A stretch of DNA of 64,000 nucleotides from Desulfobacterales bacterium (GCA_015231595.1 JADGBH010000005.1:41915-105914), one strand, 5' to 3'; shown: positions 42,835 to 53,018, counted from the first letter of the stretch. The notes: generated from the sequence alone by a model not told the origin. Made by a program: numbers and translations.

Positions 42835-44550
42835 ATGAATGCAAATCTTCAGTCTAAATTATTAGTTAGTCTATTAATTTCTGGCATTACTTCTAATGCT
42901 GCAACTCTGTCTGTAGCTAAACCTGCATACAACAAAAAAGGCACTCCTTCAAAAAAAATAAATTATAAATCTAAAAATTTTTTAAGTATTAATAAAAGTA
43001 TACAGCTAAAAATGAGCATTATTCTTGTTTTTGTGACAACCTTGCTACTTTCTATATCTGGATTATTCCAATACATGTCAACAAAAAATGAAATGTCTTC
43101 AGATTTAGATAAATTAGGTGAAATACGCGTAAACTCTTTAGCCTATAATTTAATCTCACCTCTTTGGAATTTAGAACAAGAACAAATAAAAAATGTAATT
43201 AAATCGGATATGCTTGAAAAAAGAATATATGGCGTTTTAGTTTACGATACTGAAGGGAAAAAAATCAGTTATGGTTTTACACGAGACGATAAATGGGAAG
43301 TTATAGAAAAAAATGAAGAGATTACTGAGAAATGCATTATAAAAGAAAAAGTAATACAAAGTGCTGATGAACAAAAATTAGGAATAATCAAGGTTTATGT
43401 TACAGAAAAATTTATGAAAGCCGAGTTAAAAAACGCTTTTTATCGAATTATATGGACAGTTGTTGCGTTGAATTTCGCAATAGTAGGGATAATTAGTCTT
43501 TCTTTAAATCAGTTTGTTATACGCCCTTTACATAAAGTAATTGGAAGCCTTAAAGCAATTGCCCAAGGAGAAGGTGACCTTACCCAAAGGCTTCATATAA
43601 AAAGTAAAGACGAAATTGGAGAGCTTGGTAAATGGTTTGATTTATTTATTGCAAAACTACATGAAATTGTAAAAAGTATCGCCGAAAAGGCAATTGTATT
43701 GGATGAAGCATCTCATATTTTATCTAATCTTGCTGGCGATATAAGGGGCTATTCTGAAAATGTTACGGCAAAATCAACTTCCGTTGCAGGCGCTGCTGAG
43801 GAAACGAGTGTAACAATGGAAACTGTTTCAAATTCAATGCAAACGGCAACAATGAACATTGCGACAATCTCTTCATCTATAGAAGAAATTACTGCTACAA
43901 TAAATGAAATAGCTAAAAATCTTGAAAAAGCAAGGGTTGTGTCTTCTGATGCTGTTTCAGAATCATCAGCTTCTTCTGAAAGTGTTAACAAACTTGGTAT
44001 AGCCGCTCAAGAAATAGGAAAAGTTACAGAAACTATTGATGATATTTCGAGTCAAACAAATCTTTTAGCTTTAAATGCCACAATAGAAGCGGCGAGAGCT
44101 GGAGATGCCGGAAGAGGATTTTCAATTGTTGCTAATGAAATTAAGGAACTTTCAAAACAGACAGCCGATGCAACATTGGGTATAAGACAAAAAATAGAAA
44201 ATATACAAATTTACACAAACGCAAGTGTTAAAGGAATTACGAGTATTTCTGAAGTTATAAACAACGTTAATGACATAGTTTATTCAATTGCTTCGGCTGT
44301 AGAGGAACAGTCAGTCGCTATAAAAGAGATATCTTCAAGCCTCGCTCATACTACCACTGCTATAAAAGAAGTTAATCGAAATGTATCTCAACAAACATTA
44401 GTAGCTGTAGAAATTGCAAAGGATATCTCAACCGTTGAATCAGCGGCTGGGGATATGCTTGCAAGAAGCACTAATCTTAGTTCAAGTTCCCAAGAACTTA
44501 ATCAATTAGCTGGAGCAATAAAAGAAATGATGGGCAGATTTAAAATATAA
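42835..44550 (+). CDS. Methyl-accepting chemotaxis protein
   Basis: This 571-residue protein has TM1 at about 58-78, a periplasmic sensor of about 130 residues, TM2 at about 207-228 and a HAMP domain. The cytoplasmic signalling tip has [20 protein letters not shown] then [22 protein letters not shown] precedes the ATG. The first 55 residues are unusual: a short hydrophobic stretch ([15 protein letters not shown]) and then a basic loop, before the segment where such receptors normally begin ([12 protein letters not shown]). The sensor ligand is unknown; the adjacent binding protein is a candidate partner. Confidence 0.92.
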   Translation: MNANLQSKLLVSLLISGITSNAATLSVAKPAYNKKGTPSKKINYKSKNFLSINKSIQLKMSIILVFVTTLLLSISGLFQYMSTKNEMSSDLDKLGEIRVNSLAYNLISPLWNLEQEQIKNVIKSDMLEKRIYGVLVYDTEGKKISYGFTRDDKWEVIEKNEEITEKCIIKEKVIQSADEQKLGIIKVYVTEKFMKAELKNAFYRIIWTVVALNFAIVGIISLSLNQFVIRPLHKVIGSLKAIAQGEGDLTQRLHIKSKDEIGELGKWFDLFIAKLHEIVKSIAEKAIVLDEASHILSNLAGDIRGYSENVTAKSTSVAGAAEETSVTMETVSNSMQTATMNIATISSSIEEITATINEIAKNLEKARVVSSDAVSESSASSESVNKLGIAAQEIGKVTETIDDISSQTNLLALNATIEAARAGDAGRGFSIVANEIKELSKQTADATLGIRQKIENIQIYTNASVKGITSISEVINNVNDIVYSIASAVEEQSVAIKEISSSLAHTTTAIKEVNRNVSQQTLVAVEIAKDISTVESAAGDMLARSTNLSSSSQELNQLAGAIKEMMGRFKI

Positions 44551-44718
44551 ATACATTATTGAGACAAAGCGTGTTAAAATAAAAAATATTTTAAGGGACA
44601 TGCTCCATAATATGATTATGTTAGATTAGATTTAAGAAGTTCTTCCAAATATGCAACTCTTGATTGATCAGCGTTAAGTTGATTTTTTAAAACATTATCA
44701 TGAGTCCATATCATCTTT

Positions 44719-44750
44719 AGTTTACACTTTTTAAAGTGTAAACTATTTTT
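44719..44750 (+). terminator. Rho-independent terminator
   Basis: AGTTTACACTTT/AAAGTGTAAACT forms a perfect 12-bp stem followed by ATTTTTT. It lies about 170 bp beyond the chemoreceptor stop and 38 bp before the convergent gene's end. The 44551-44718 stretch holds no other feature that I see. Confidence 0.75.
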
Positions 44751-44787
44751 TCTGCATTATTGAGCATAATATAAATCTAATATAAAT

Positions 44788-45795
44788 CTACAGAGATGTT
44801 GCTTTTTCAGAAGAGTAGAAGGACACAAGGCGTGCTCGGATACGTTCTGCTAAGTAGCCGTTCGCGAGAGCTGTTTCAATCCCATGTGATATGATTTCAG
44901 AGGCTTCACTAATCATTATTTCTTTAGAAACACCTACATCTTCAAGCAGTACATTGAGATTTTTATCCCCATATTTATTAAAAAAGTAATAAACAAGCTC
45001 TTTATAAATTTCTTTGAAATACTGGGTTGTTCGGAAGTGAAGCCAGAAATTATTTCCGATATTGATGAAGTCTTCCATATCATTAGTATTAATAGCGCTA
45101 AAATATTCTGATAGCATATTTTTTGAAATAGCTTCCCAAACCTCATTACCTATGTTGACGATTTGTTTTTCTGTAAGAAAATCATCCAGAAATTTTTCGC
45201 TGTTCTGAATCATTTCTCCAATATTGCTTTCGATGTAATCGATTATTTTTTTATCAATAGCATCCTCTAATGATGGCATAACGTTACCCACTGTTTTTCG
45301 TCCCATTTTCATCATAAAAGACATACCAGGAACATGTTTTGTAATAATATTTTCACCTAGAATATATTCCTTAATTCCTGTATACAGAAGATTTGAAATC
45401 ATTTTAGAATAAGCAGATGTGGATAGGAGGTGATGGATCACCTTATGTCTTGCTTCTTTGAGAGTTACACCTTTATTTACAAATGCATCAAATTGTTTGC
45501 GCTCAAATATATCGCTAAACAAGGTTGTTTGGTTTTGTTGAGATGACAGAACTTTTTTGCTCATGTCTATGATCAGTGAAGTTAAATTTTTCTCTATAGG
45601 ACGCTCAACCACATTCCGCTGAATCACTCCTATGATTTGTTCAGGAGTTACGACATCGTTTAGCGTTACCTTTTTACTCCAACCAAAAGCGGCAGAAACC
45701 TCCTCCTCGATAGTTTGTCTATAACCGCCATTTTTAAATCGGTCTAACTCATATTCAACGTGAGCTTCTAAATATTTTGTGGTTGTTTCATTCAT
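44788..45795 (-). CDS. Conserved-looking helical protein of unknown function
   Basis: This 335-residue protein is mostly predicted helix and rich in charged residues, with no signal peptide or cysteine motif. A moderately hydrophobic VPGMSFMMKMGRKTVGNVMP sits near residue 165. I do not recognise the family. It is monocistronic, divergent from the FmdE-like gene across 282 bp, and slightly less AT-rich than its neighbours. Function not inferred. Confidence 0.7.
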   Translation of the reverse strand: MNETTTKYLEAHVEYELDRFKNGGYRQTIEEEVSAAFGWSKKVTLNDVVTPEQIIGVIQRNVVERPIEKNLTSLIIDMSKKVLSSQQNQTTLFSDIFERKQFDAFVNKGVTLKEARHKVIHHLLSTSAYSKMISNLLYTGIKEYILGENIITKHVPGMSFMMKMGRKTVGNVMPSLEDAIDKKIIDYIESNIGEMIQNSEKFLDDFLTEKQIVNIGNEVWEAISKNMLSEYFSAINTNDMEDFINIGNNFWLHFRTTQYFKEIYKELVYYFFNKYGDKNLNVLLEDVGVSKEIMISEASEIISHGIETALANGYLAERIRARLVSFYSSEKATSL

Positions 45796-46077
45796 ATTTC
45801 TATTTTCTCCTTTTTTTTTGACTTGATATTAAACGATTTTTTTCAGGTATCATACTGTAAAATATAAGTCAATTCGATAGCGTTTAATAATCTTTTAAAA
45901 ATAAGTAGTTATACTATTAACTTAATCATTTAAAATTTATTTAAATCATTTTAATTGATAGCTATATCATTGATATGAAGCTTGAAAGTCAATATAAAAA
46001 AATATTTTATTTTTGCATAAACATAAAATTTCCTATAGTATAAAAAAATAGTCTAACGTTAAGGAGGATGTTGCATT

Positions 46078-46638
46078 ATGATTTGTGGAATGAATATTGA
46101 CGAATATATCAATAAAATAAAAGAATTTCATGGATTTGTTGCCCCTGGTCTTTTGATAGGCGGCTATATGGTAGATCTTGCAAAGGAGCTAATCGATGAA
46201 GTTGAATTTGACGCAATTGTTGAAACAAGTCATTGTCTTCCTGACGCAATTCAGATCCTAACTCCATGCACTATCGGAAATGGATGGCTAAAAATTGTTG
46301 AGTGGGACAAATTTGCATTAACACTTTATAACAGATTTAGTTATGATGGATATAGAGTATGGATTGATCTTGCTAAAACTAAGTTTCATCCTCACATTTA
46401 TAATTGGTACATGCGGCTTGTTTCCAAAAAAGATTTACCAAAAGAAATTTTGGTAGATGCGATAATCAATGCTGAAAAATCTATACTTTCATCAATGCCT
46501 GTTAAAGTAAGCAATTTAAATAAAAGGAACAAAAAAGGAGACATTAATATCTGTCTACAATGCGGAGAGGCTTATTCATTAAATCAAGGGGAAAAATGTC
46601 TATTTTGTCAAGGAAGTGCTTATTACAAAATAGTTTAA
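46078..46638 (+). CDS. FmdE-like protein with C-terminal zinc ribbon
   Basis: This 186-residue protein follows AAGGAGG. The N-terminal domain resembles FmdE (formylmethanofuran dehydrogenase subunit E family): EFHGFVAPGLLIGGYMVDLA and SHCLPDAIQILTPCTIGNGW. The C-terminus is a CxxC...CxxC zinc ribbon (ICLQCGEAYS, KCLFCQGSAY). The usual HGHxCPG metal signature is altered: the second His and the Cys are replaced (HGFVAPG). In sulfate reducers FmdE-like proteins are linked to molybdopterin or C1 metabolism, but no such gene is near. Confidence 0.8.
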   Translation: MICGMNIDEYINKIKEFHGFVAPGLLIGGYMVDLAKELIDEVEFDAIVETSHCLPDAIQILTPCTIGNGWLKIVEWDKFALTLYNRFSYDGYRVWIDLAKTKFHPHIYNWYMRLVSKKDLPKEILVDAIINAEKSILSSMPVKVSNLNKRNKKGDINICLQCGEAYSLNQGEKCLFCQGSAYYKIV

Positions 46639-46664
46639 TGCATTATTGATGTTTAGATTTTTAA

Positions 46665-46702
46665 ATAACCTCTCCCGCAATGGCCGAAAGGGGAGGGGTT
46701 AT
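46665..46702. repeat. Perfect-arm hairpin between convergent genes
   Basis: ATAACCTCTCCC (46665-46676) pairs with GGGAGGGGTTAT (46691-46702), 12 bp with one G-T pair and a 14-nt loop. It lies 27 bp after the FmdE-like stop. It lacks a clear T-tract but could end transcripts from both sides. Confidence 0.55.
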
Positions 46703-46765
46703 TATGACGAAATTAGACATTTTATTAAAAATTAACAGCCATGCCTTTAAAAAATTGAACTTAAT

Positions 46766-47569
46766 TTATTGATTAGTTGCTTCCTTAATAAGATTCTGTA
46801 CATTATCCATATATTCTGAAAATGCATAAGCGAGAAGATTATTATGATTAGCTTTAGGAACTTTAAGAAAGAATTTTTTTTCAGAAGGACTTGTAGCAAA
46901 CAATGCTTCTCCATCACTAAAAGGTATTATATGGTCAAATGCAGCATGAATAACAAGTAAAGGCTTTTTATATTTTTTTATTTTTTCGATGTGCTTGAAT
47001 CCTTTTTCTTCGACTAATTCAAAATCTTTTGTATTAACTCCTAAAAGTTTTAAAAGCGGAACTACAAAAGCAAATCCGCTTTCAATTATAAGTCCATCAA
47101 TCTCATTTTCATGATTAGCCGCAATTTCAATTGCTGAAGCACTACCAAGAGATCTTCCCATAATAATTAAAGGACCTGTATGTTTATTATCTTTAAGCCA
47201 CTGTTTAGTAAATTTTAATATTTTGTGGGAATCATTCATCATAGATGTAACAGTCGGTTTTCCTGTTGACCTGCCATAGCCGCGATAATCTACAGGAAAA
47301 AAATTTATTCCTAAGTCAGTATAAAATGGTGCTAAATCATCATAATCAGCAGCAATCTCTCCATTACCATGGAAAAAAAGTATCGTTGGAGAAGATGTGC
47401 TTGCTAAATGAAATGTAGCTCCAATATTTTCATCATCGTCAACAGGTATCGTAATATCAGTTGAATTAGGCAAAAAATTTCTATACATTTCTTCTCTTGG
47501 ATAAAAAAGAAAATGAAGAACACCTGGACGTTCAAAGCATGAATAATCTGAATCTGATAAAGTTTCCAT
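46766..47569 (-). CDS. Alpha/beta hydrolase (ABHD17/YsgA-like esterase)
   Basis: This 267-residue protein has the oxyanion motif LFFHGNGEIAADY, the VDYRGYGRSTGKP loop, and the nucleophile elbow MGRSLGSASA (catalytic Ser). The acid is in VIHAAFDHIIPFSDG and the His in PKANHNNLL. The GRSLGS elbow is typical of the bacterial group related to ABHD13/17 serine hydrolases. No signal peptide is seen. AAGGAG lies 10 nt before the ATG. The chemoreceptor stop is 14 nt upstream of this ATG, so it may be co-transcribed with the sensory genes. Confidence 0.85.
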   Translation of the reverse strand: METLSDSDYSCFERPGVLHFLFYPREEMYRNFLPNSTDITIPVDDDENIGATFHLASTSSPTILFFHGNGEIAADYDDLAPFYTDLGINFFPVDYRGYGRSTGKPTVTSMMNDSHKILKFTKQWLKDNKHTGPLIIMGRSLGSASAIEIAANHENEIDGLIIESGFAFVVPLLKLLGVNTKDFELVEEKGFKHIEKIKKYKKPLLVIHAAFDHIIPFSDGEALFATSPSEKKFFLKVPKANHNNLLAYAFSEYMDNVQNLIKEATNQ

Positions 47570-47583
47570 TATATAAAATCTCC

Positions 47584-49887
47584 TTATAATTTAAATTTTT
47601 TCACAATTTCAGCGAGAGTTTTAGACATACTTGCGAGCTTACCTGAAGCATTATTAGTTTTTGATGCTCCTGCCGCTGTATCCTTAGAAGCTATACTTAT
47701 GCCATTAATATTTTTAGAAATTTCTTTTACTCCATTTGCAGCCTCGTTAGAAGATTTTGCGACATCTTGAACTTCTTTTGACAGCTTATCGATATTTTTA
47801 GCAATTTCAGCGGCAGCACTTGATGCTTCATCTGTTGATTTTGCTATATCTTTTACAAGATCAGCTGAATCATTTGCATGTTTCGACAGATTTTTTACCC
47901 TAAAAGAATTTTCAGCTACAGATTTAGCAATTTCATTTGAAGTTGCTGTTTGCTCTTCAACTGCGGCCGCTATAGTTTCATTTATTAGTGCTATTTCAGT
48001 TATTATTTCATTTATTTGCAATATAGCTTTAACAGCATCATCAGTGCTTTTTTGAATGTTTTGAATTTGAGAGTCAATTTCATCAGTAGCATCAGCAGAT
48101 TGTCTTGCAAGTTCTTTTACTTCTCCTGCAACAACAGCAAAACCCTTACCAGCTTCTCCAGCGCCAGCAGCTTCTATTGTAGCATTTAAAGCTAGCATAT
48201 TTGTTTGATCAGCTATATCCTTTATAACTCCAACTATTTTTCCTATTTGTTTTGATGCTCCAACAAGGGCAGTCATTTTTAAATTAGTTTCTTCAGCTGA
48301 TTTGCTTGCATTCCTTGAAATTGTGCTTGCATTAGCAGTATTTTTTGCAACTTCTTTTAGGGATGCATTCATTTCTTCTATTGCAGCGGCTATAGTTTGT
48401 GTAGAGTTAGACATTAATCCAGATTCTTCGGCTATTTGGTTTGATTCTTCGGCCGTTTTTTGACCTAATATTGCTACTTGAGCAAAAGTTGCGGACATTT
48501 CTTCAGTCATAGCAGAAATATTACTTACAGATAAACTTGATTGGTCTGCTGAATAAGCTACTGTAGAAACATTTGCAGTTACTTGTTCAGAAGCAGCTGC
48601 AACAGTTGATGCCTGAGAATTCATTTCTTCAGATGATGATGCCAATTGGCTTGAAACAGAAGATAATTCCAATGATGAGTCAGTAAGTTCTTTAGTTGTA
48701 GTAGCTAAATTTGACATTATGCTTCGTAATTTTTCTGTCATGTTTTTCATTGCCAATAAAAGCTCTCCAGTTTCATCCTGGCTTTCAGCTTTAAATTCTA
48801 CAGTTAAATCGCCATCAGCGAGCCTGCTTACTGCTACAACAGCATTTTTAATTGGAGCAACAATTTTTTTGGTTATGTTAAAACCTATTATTGCGCTTAG
48901 TATTATTCCGGCAAATAGCAGTAGCCATTCAATATTTTTTAACCCACTTGTTAATGACTTAACTTTATTTTTATCTATATTGACGAGTTCTTCCTGGCTT
49001 AATATCATTGCATTCAGTTGCTCCATTATGCTATTTGCTTTTGGAACTACATCTTCAGCCATCCATTTATACGATAAATTCCACGTATCACCTCCTCTTA
49101 TTTCGAACATTTTATCAGCTAATTTTTCGAATTTTTCTCGAGCCTCTTTAAAATTTTTAAGGGCATTATTTTGTTCAGGTGTCAAGGACAATGTATTATC
49201 GCTGAGGTTTTTAAAACGTTTTGAGTTGTTTTCCCATAATTGATTGAACTGGTTTTTATCCTTAATATCTCCGGTTATGAGATATGATCTTAAACTGGAG
49301 ATCGCTAAACCAGTCGTACCTCTAACATCTGCCATCATTCCAAGAATATCTTTTCTTGTTTGAGACGCTTCTAAAGTTTGTTCAATGTTTATAAGAGTGT
49401 TTATATTTTTTACAAGGGTATCAATAAAGGGGCCGGCATCATGGATTAATACTTTTGCTGCTGGAGTATTATCAACTGATTGAGCAATATCCTCGATTTT
49501 TTTTTGAACCTGTTTAAATTCTTCAATAGTAGTAATTATAGAATTCAAACGAGTTTTATTCACTTCTTCAGTCCAGCTATTGGAAAGTTCTTGAAGAGAT
49601 TTTATTGATGATTCTATTTCGTTTTTCCAAGTATTTTCTCTATCTTTTTTAAAACTTTCATCTCCCAAAATTATCCAACCCCTTAATGCTGCAAGTGAAT
49701 GATTTATGCCGTTCTGGAGCATAAGGCTCATCTGAGATGTCGGATTTCTAAGGTCAATAAGTCTATTTACGACTGTGTTTGCGCTTTCAACTTTTATTAT
49801 TGTAGTTAAAACTGCTCCGGCAAGAATTATTCCTATTAAACCAAAACCTACCGCCATTTTATATCCGAGTTTTAAATTATTAAACAT
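47584..49887 (-). CDS. Methyl-accepting chemotaxis protein with helical periplasmic sensor
   Basis: The ATG at 49887 follows AAGGAGG by 6 nt; an earlier in-frame start lacks a site. The protein has about 767 residues. TM1 is at about 9-30, and a long helical four-helix-bundle-like periplasmic domain runs to about 310, with two related halves each containing a KxxLIxxxDxLxW-like pattern. TM2 is at about 322-340, followed by HAMP ([20 protein letters not shown]). The signalling tip is [20 protein letters not shown] then [18 protein letters not shown] Gly replaces the usual Arg in EAARAGE. It lies 24 nt downstream of the periplasmic repeat-protein gene. Confidence 0.92.
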   Translation of the reverse strand: MFNNLKLGYKMAVGFGLIGIILAGAVLTTIIKVESANTVVNRLIDLRNPTSQMSLMLQNGINHSLAALRGWIILGDESFKKDRENTWKNEIESSIKSLQELSNSWTEEVNKTRLNSIITTIEEFKQVQKKIEDIAQSVDNTPAAKVLIHDAGPFIDTLVKNINTLINIEQTLEASQTRKDILGMMADVRGTTGLAISSLRSYLITGDIKDKNQFNQLWENNSKRFKNLSDNTLSLTPEQNNALKNFKEAREKFEKLADKMFEIRGGDTWNLSYKWMAEDVVPKANSIMEQLNAMILSQEELVNIDKNKVKSLTSGLKNIEWLLLFAGIILSAIIGFNITKKIVAPIKNAVVAVSRLADGDLTVEFKAESQDETGELLLAMKNMTEKLRSIMSNLATTTKELTDSSLELSSVSSQLASSSEEMNSQASTVAAASEQVTANVSTVAYSADQSSLSVSNISAMTEEMSATFAQVAILGQKTAEESNQIAEESGLMSNSTQTIAAAIEEMNASLKEVAKNTANASTISRNASKSAEETNLKMTALVGASKQIGKIVGVIKDIADQTNMLALNATIEAAGAGEAGKGFAVVAGEVKELARQSADATDEIDSQIQNIQKSTDDAVKAILQINEIITEIALINETIAAAVEEQTATSNEIAKSVAENSFRVKNLSKHANDSADLVKDIAKSTDEASSAAAEIAKNIDKLSKEVQDVAKSSNEAANGVKEISKNINGISIASKDTAAGASKTNNASGKLASMSKTLAEIVKKFKL

Positions 49888-49911
49888 AATTAACCTCCTT
49901 AAATTCAATGT

Positions 49912-50850
49912 TTATGAATTAATTTTAGACATCATTTCTTGAAGTGGTTCTATTTGCAAAAGCAAGTATTTTAAAAGAACTAACTGTTCATGAACATCAG
50001 AAGGAGTTTTCCCATTAACAGCGATAGGAATAGGAGTTGAGCTTATTGTTCCTATAGCTCTTTTTAATAGATTAAGTTCAGCTATTATTATTTGGACTTG
50101 GATAAATACATCAGCAGGGTTGATTTTAGAAAAATCATCAAGCATAGGAATAGGGATTTCTTCCATTTTAAAGTTTTTTCTAACTTTGTTTAGTCCTTTT
50201 CTTGCTTCTATGCATTCTTGATATACATTAGCAGGTTTCAATCCTTTAGGGCTTTTAGGAGCATCAATACGGAATCTTTGCTCAGAATCTATAGTTGTTA
50301 AGATGGATTTTGCATCTAATACCGCCCTTACTACTTCAGAATAACCAGTATTAGGACTAATCTCTTCGTTTTTTGTTAAAAACTTGAATTTTAGAAATAT
50401 ATCGACAAAACCTTTAAAAACATCTGTTGGCGTTTTATTGCTGAAAATCCTTTTATCATTTGGAAGGTTATCAATTTTTAATTCATCGGCAGTTCTAATA
50501 ATTTCGGACAATAGATAATCAGCTAACAGTTTTATATCATGGGGTATATATTCCTTTGGGGTCACTACAATTTTAAAACTGGCTCTCATTTCTTTGCTTT
50601 CTTGAAATTCTATCATTGCATCTACAGCAGTTACAGCCATTTGGCACACATGCATAGGCCTTAAACCAATTTCATTGATATCAAGGCTTTCAAAATTAGA
50701 TATTCTATTTTGTTTAAGAAAAATATCTAAAGACCTATTAATTATATCAACTGCAGAGTAAACATCATTTGGAGTTATTTTAGTAGATGCATTAATTTGT
50801 GAAGAAAAAATTAATGCTACCAACAAAAAAAACATAATTTTCTTTTTCAT
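49912..50850 (-). CDS. Periplasmic protein of seven DV-type helical repeats, unknown function
   Basis: The ATG at 50850 follows AAGGAG by 6 nt and opens a clear signal peptide (KKKIMFFLLVALIFSSQINA). The mature protein of about 290 residues is built from seven repeats of roughly 40-45 residues. Each begins with a Pro-x-(D/N)-V pattern (TPNDVYSAVDII, RPMHVCQMAVTA, TPTDVFKGFVDI, NTGYSEVVRAVL, KPANVYQECIEA, NPADVFIQVQII, TPSDVHEQLVLL). I do not recognise the family. Location 24 nt before a chemoreceptor gene in the same operon suggests a periplasmic ligand-binding or receptor-accessory role. Confidence 0.8.
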   Translation of the reverse strand: MKKKIMFFLLVALIFSSQINASTKITPNDVYSAVDIINRSLDIFLKQNRISNFESLDINEIGLRPMHVCQMAVTAVDAMIEFQESKEMRASFKIVVTPKEYIPHDIKLLADYLLSEIIRTADELKIDNLPNDKRIFSNKTPTDVFKGFVDIFLKFKFLTKNEEISPNTGYSEVVRAVLDAKSILTTIDSEQRFRIDAPKSPKGLKPANVYQECIEARKGLNKVRKNFKMEEIPIPMLDDFSKINPADVFIQVQIIIAELNLLKRAIGTISSTPIPIAVNGKTPSDVHEQLVLLKYLLLQIEPLQEMMSKINS

Positions 50851-50964
50851 TATTATCTCCTTAATAATAAAGTTGAAATTTTTCATTTTAATTCCTATAG
50901 ATTCTATAGAAATTATTATTTTTAAAATCAACATTATTCTACTTAAACTATGGAGGGAATCCTA

Positions 50965-51501
50965 ATGACTGTAGCTAAGATTCATAGCACAAAAATTTTA
51001 CATGAAGGAAAAGTTTTCAGACTTGTAAAAGAAAATGTAACATTGCCTAATGGAGCTAACGCAAACCTTGATATTATAAAGCATCCTGGGGCATCAGCAA
51101 TGGTGCCTATAACTAAAGATAAAAATGTTCTTATCTTAAAACAATACAGACACGCTGTTTCCGATTATATATGGGAAATTCCAGCTGGAACCCTTAATCC
51201 TAATGAAATCCCCCTTGATTGCGCTCAAAGGGAACTAATAGAAGAAACAGGATATAAAGCCGATAAATGGCGAAAGCTCGGTGAGATTGTTCCTGTGCCT
51301 GGATATTCTACCGAAAGAATTCATCTTTTTCTTGCTTCAGAGCTTACACCTGCAGAGCAAAATCTTGATAAAGATGAAGTTCTTAAAGTTTATGAAATAA
51401 GCTTAGAAAAAGTTATGGATATGATTTCGAGCGGAGAAATAATTGACAGCAAAACTATAAATGGACTTTTCTTAGCATATTCTTGGATAAGCAAACATTA
51501 A
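50965..51501 (+). CDS. Nudix hydrolase (ADP-ribose pyrophosphatase type)
   Basis: The ATG at 50965 follows GGAGG; an ATG 15 bases earlier overlaps that site. The protein has about 178 residues. It has a complete Nudix box GTLNPNEIPLDCAQREL then IEETGY (G-x5-E-x7-REUxEExGU), preceded by LILKQYRHAVSDYIWEIPAG. This is the ADP-ribose pyrophosphatase form that hydrolyses ADP-ribose to AMP and ribose 5-phosphate. It is monocistronic, ending in a strong terminator. Confidence 0.93.
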   Translation: MTVAKIHSTKILHEGKVFRLVKENVTLPNGANANLDIIKHPGASAMVPITKDKNVLILKQYRHAVSDYIWEIPAGTLNPNEIPLDCAQRELIEETGYKADKWRKLGEIVPVPGYSTERIHLFLASELTPAEQNLDKDEVLKVYEISLEKVMDMISSGEIIDSKTINGLFLAYSWISKH

Positions 51502-51507
51502 TCTTAA

Positions 51508-51543
51508 AAAAGGGGCGTTCTGTTTTATCGCCCCTTTTCATTT
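51508..51543. terminator. Bidirectional terminator between Nudix and HdrD-like genes
   Basis: AAAAGGGGCG (51508-51517) and CGCCCCTTTT (51529-51538) form a 10-bp stem with an 11-nt loop and T-rich flanks on both sides. It serves the + strand Nudix gene and the minus-strand HdrD-like gene whose stop is at 51544. Confidence 0.9.
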
Positions 51544-52845
51544 TTATAATCCTAATTCAGCTAAATCTTTTCCTAAATATGTTCTTTCATTTTCGCCAAG
51601 AATACCCAAAGCAAGACAAATTATGGTCCATAAATGAACTGTATGGTATTTACCTTTATAGTGTTCGCCAAGATCGTGAACTTGTGCATGGCAGTTATGA
51701 CATGGAGTTATGCAGTAACTAGCACCTGTTTTTTCTATCTGTTCGAATTTTAGTTTTCCATAATATCTTCTTGCTTCTGGAAGACCGGATTGCAAAAATC
51801 CACCTCCACCTCCGCAGCAGTAATTATTGGACATATTAGGAGACATATCTACAAAATTTTCTTCTCCTACTACTGTTTTTACTACAAATCTTAAGTCTTG
51901 AGCAACGGGATCACCAAAGGATTTGCGGACAAGTTGGCAGGGGTCTTGAACTGTAAACTTAACTTTTAAATCTTTATTCCAATCAGAATTAACTTTTAAC
52001 TTACCTTCTCTTATCCATTGGGCATAATATTGAATGATACTTTTAATTTCGAAATTGTAAGGAATTTTAAATTTTTTCAGTCCGGCCCGGACTGCAAATA
52101 ATTCATGCCCTCACTCTGTATTGAGCCAGACTTTACAGCCTAAATCATCAACAGCTTTTGCTTTTACTTTCACAATGTGTTCCCAGTTTTTATTTTCGGC
52201 TAAAAACATGCAGTAGTTTTCTGCAGCCCATCCTTTTGAACCATAAGTCCAGTCAGCACCAACTAAATTTAAAATTTTCCATAAAGGTACCATTTCGTCT
52301 GGTTCAGTAACAGGTTCCCTTGAGTTCTGATTTAAGAAAAATTCTGCCCCTGCTTTATCCATAGGAACATTAATATTTTCAAATCCTTCTTGATTTTCCC
52401 GTACTTCTTCTGCAACATCGCTTACTACAAATCGCCAATCTTCTTCATTTGCGCCCATTGCACTGCACGTGTCATTCATTAAAGCTTTATCGCATGAGCC
52501 TAATATTCCTTTTGGCTTCTTTTCTCTTGGCCAGCTTGCTCGAATATTAAAAACAAGCTGAGGAATATCTATTTTCATTGGGCATACATAAATACATCGC
52601 TGACACATTGTACACATCCAAGCCCAATTAGATGATAAAAGTTCATCATCCATTCCAAAGGCGGCCATTCTTAAGAACTTGCGGGGATCCATATCTTCAA
52701 GTCCAGAAGCAGGGCATCCTGAAGAGCAAGCTCCGCATGTTAAGCAAAGATTAAGATTTCCTCCTTCTGGAAGTATTTCCTTAACCTTTTCCAAAAAAAT
52801 ACTTTTCTTTTTTCCTTCGATTTTGATAACATTTTCTTCTGACAT
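51544..52845 (-). CDS. HdrD-like iron-sulfur oxidoreductase, probable selenoprotein (in-frame TGA at 52111-52113)
   Basis: The frame from the ATG at 52845 (AGGAG upstream) reaches a TGA at codon 245. It stays open in the same frame to 51544, giving 433 residues if the TGA is read as selenocysteine. N-terminal part: two [4Fe-4S] ferredoxin motifs (C34/37/40/44 in CLTCGACSSGCP; C78/81/84/88 in CTMCQRCIYVCP). C-terminal part: a CCG domain, DPCQ (C303), 39 residues, C343-C344 in YCCGGGGGF, then C382xxC385. These are ligands of a noncubane or ordinary cluster in HdrB/HdrD proteins. The TGA falls in LNTE-U-GHELF, where relatives have TECGHA. A GC-rich hairpin follows. The likely role is membrane-independent thiol/disulfide or electron transfer. 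The alternative is a nonsense-mutated gene. Confidence 0.82.
52078..52094 (-). promoter_or_regulatory. Candidate bacterial SECIS hairpin
   Basis: On the minus strand CAGTCCG-GGC-CGGACTG is a perfect 7-bp stem with a 3-nt loop beginning with G. It starts 16 nt after the in-frame TGA (52113-52111), and the loop is 23 nt from it. UUU/AAA can extend the base. Such a GC-rich hairpin is out of character with the AT-rich surroundings, and it fits the general rule for bacterial SECIS elements (stem-loop just 3' of UGA with a G at the loop start). Confidence 0.7.
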
Positions 52846-52968
52846 TATAGTCTCCTATTTTTAGATTTTGGTAAATAGGTTTTAAACTTACATTAATCCT
52901 AAAAATTCTTACTTTAAAGGATTATAAGAATTAATAAAAGGTTTCATAAATAACTATTAGTGATTTGA

Positions 52969-52998
52969 TTGTCAATCTAAAAAAATATAAACTATAAA
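52969..52998 (+). promoter_or_regulatory. Putative promoter of the DUF4197 gene
   Basis: TTGTCA (52969-52974) and TATAAA (52993-52998) are 18 nt apart, 21 nt upstream of the start codon. Confidence 0.45.
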
Positions 52999-53018
52999 CA
53001 CAAAGGAGTATTAAATCA

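Noticed and set aside
48719..49243. 174-residue + strand frame
   Set aside because: It lies wholly inside the chemoreceptor on the other strand, has no recognisable domain and no Shine-Dalgarno sequence.
51544..52845. Reading the two halves of the HdrD-like gene as two separate proteins
   Set aside because: The second half would start at an internal ATG without a ribosome-binding site and lack the DPCQ ligand region; both halves are in the same frame with a single TGA between.
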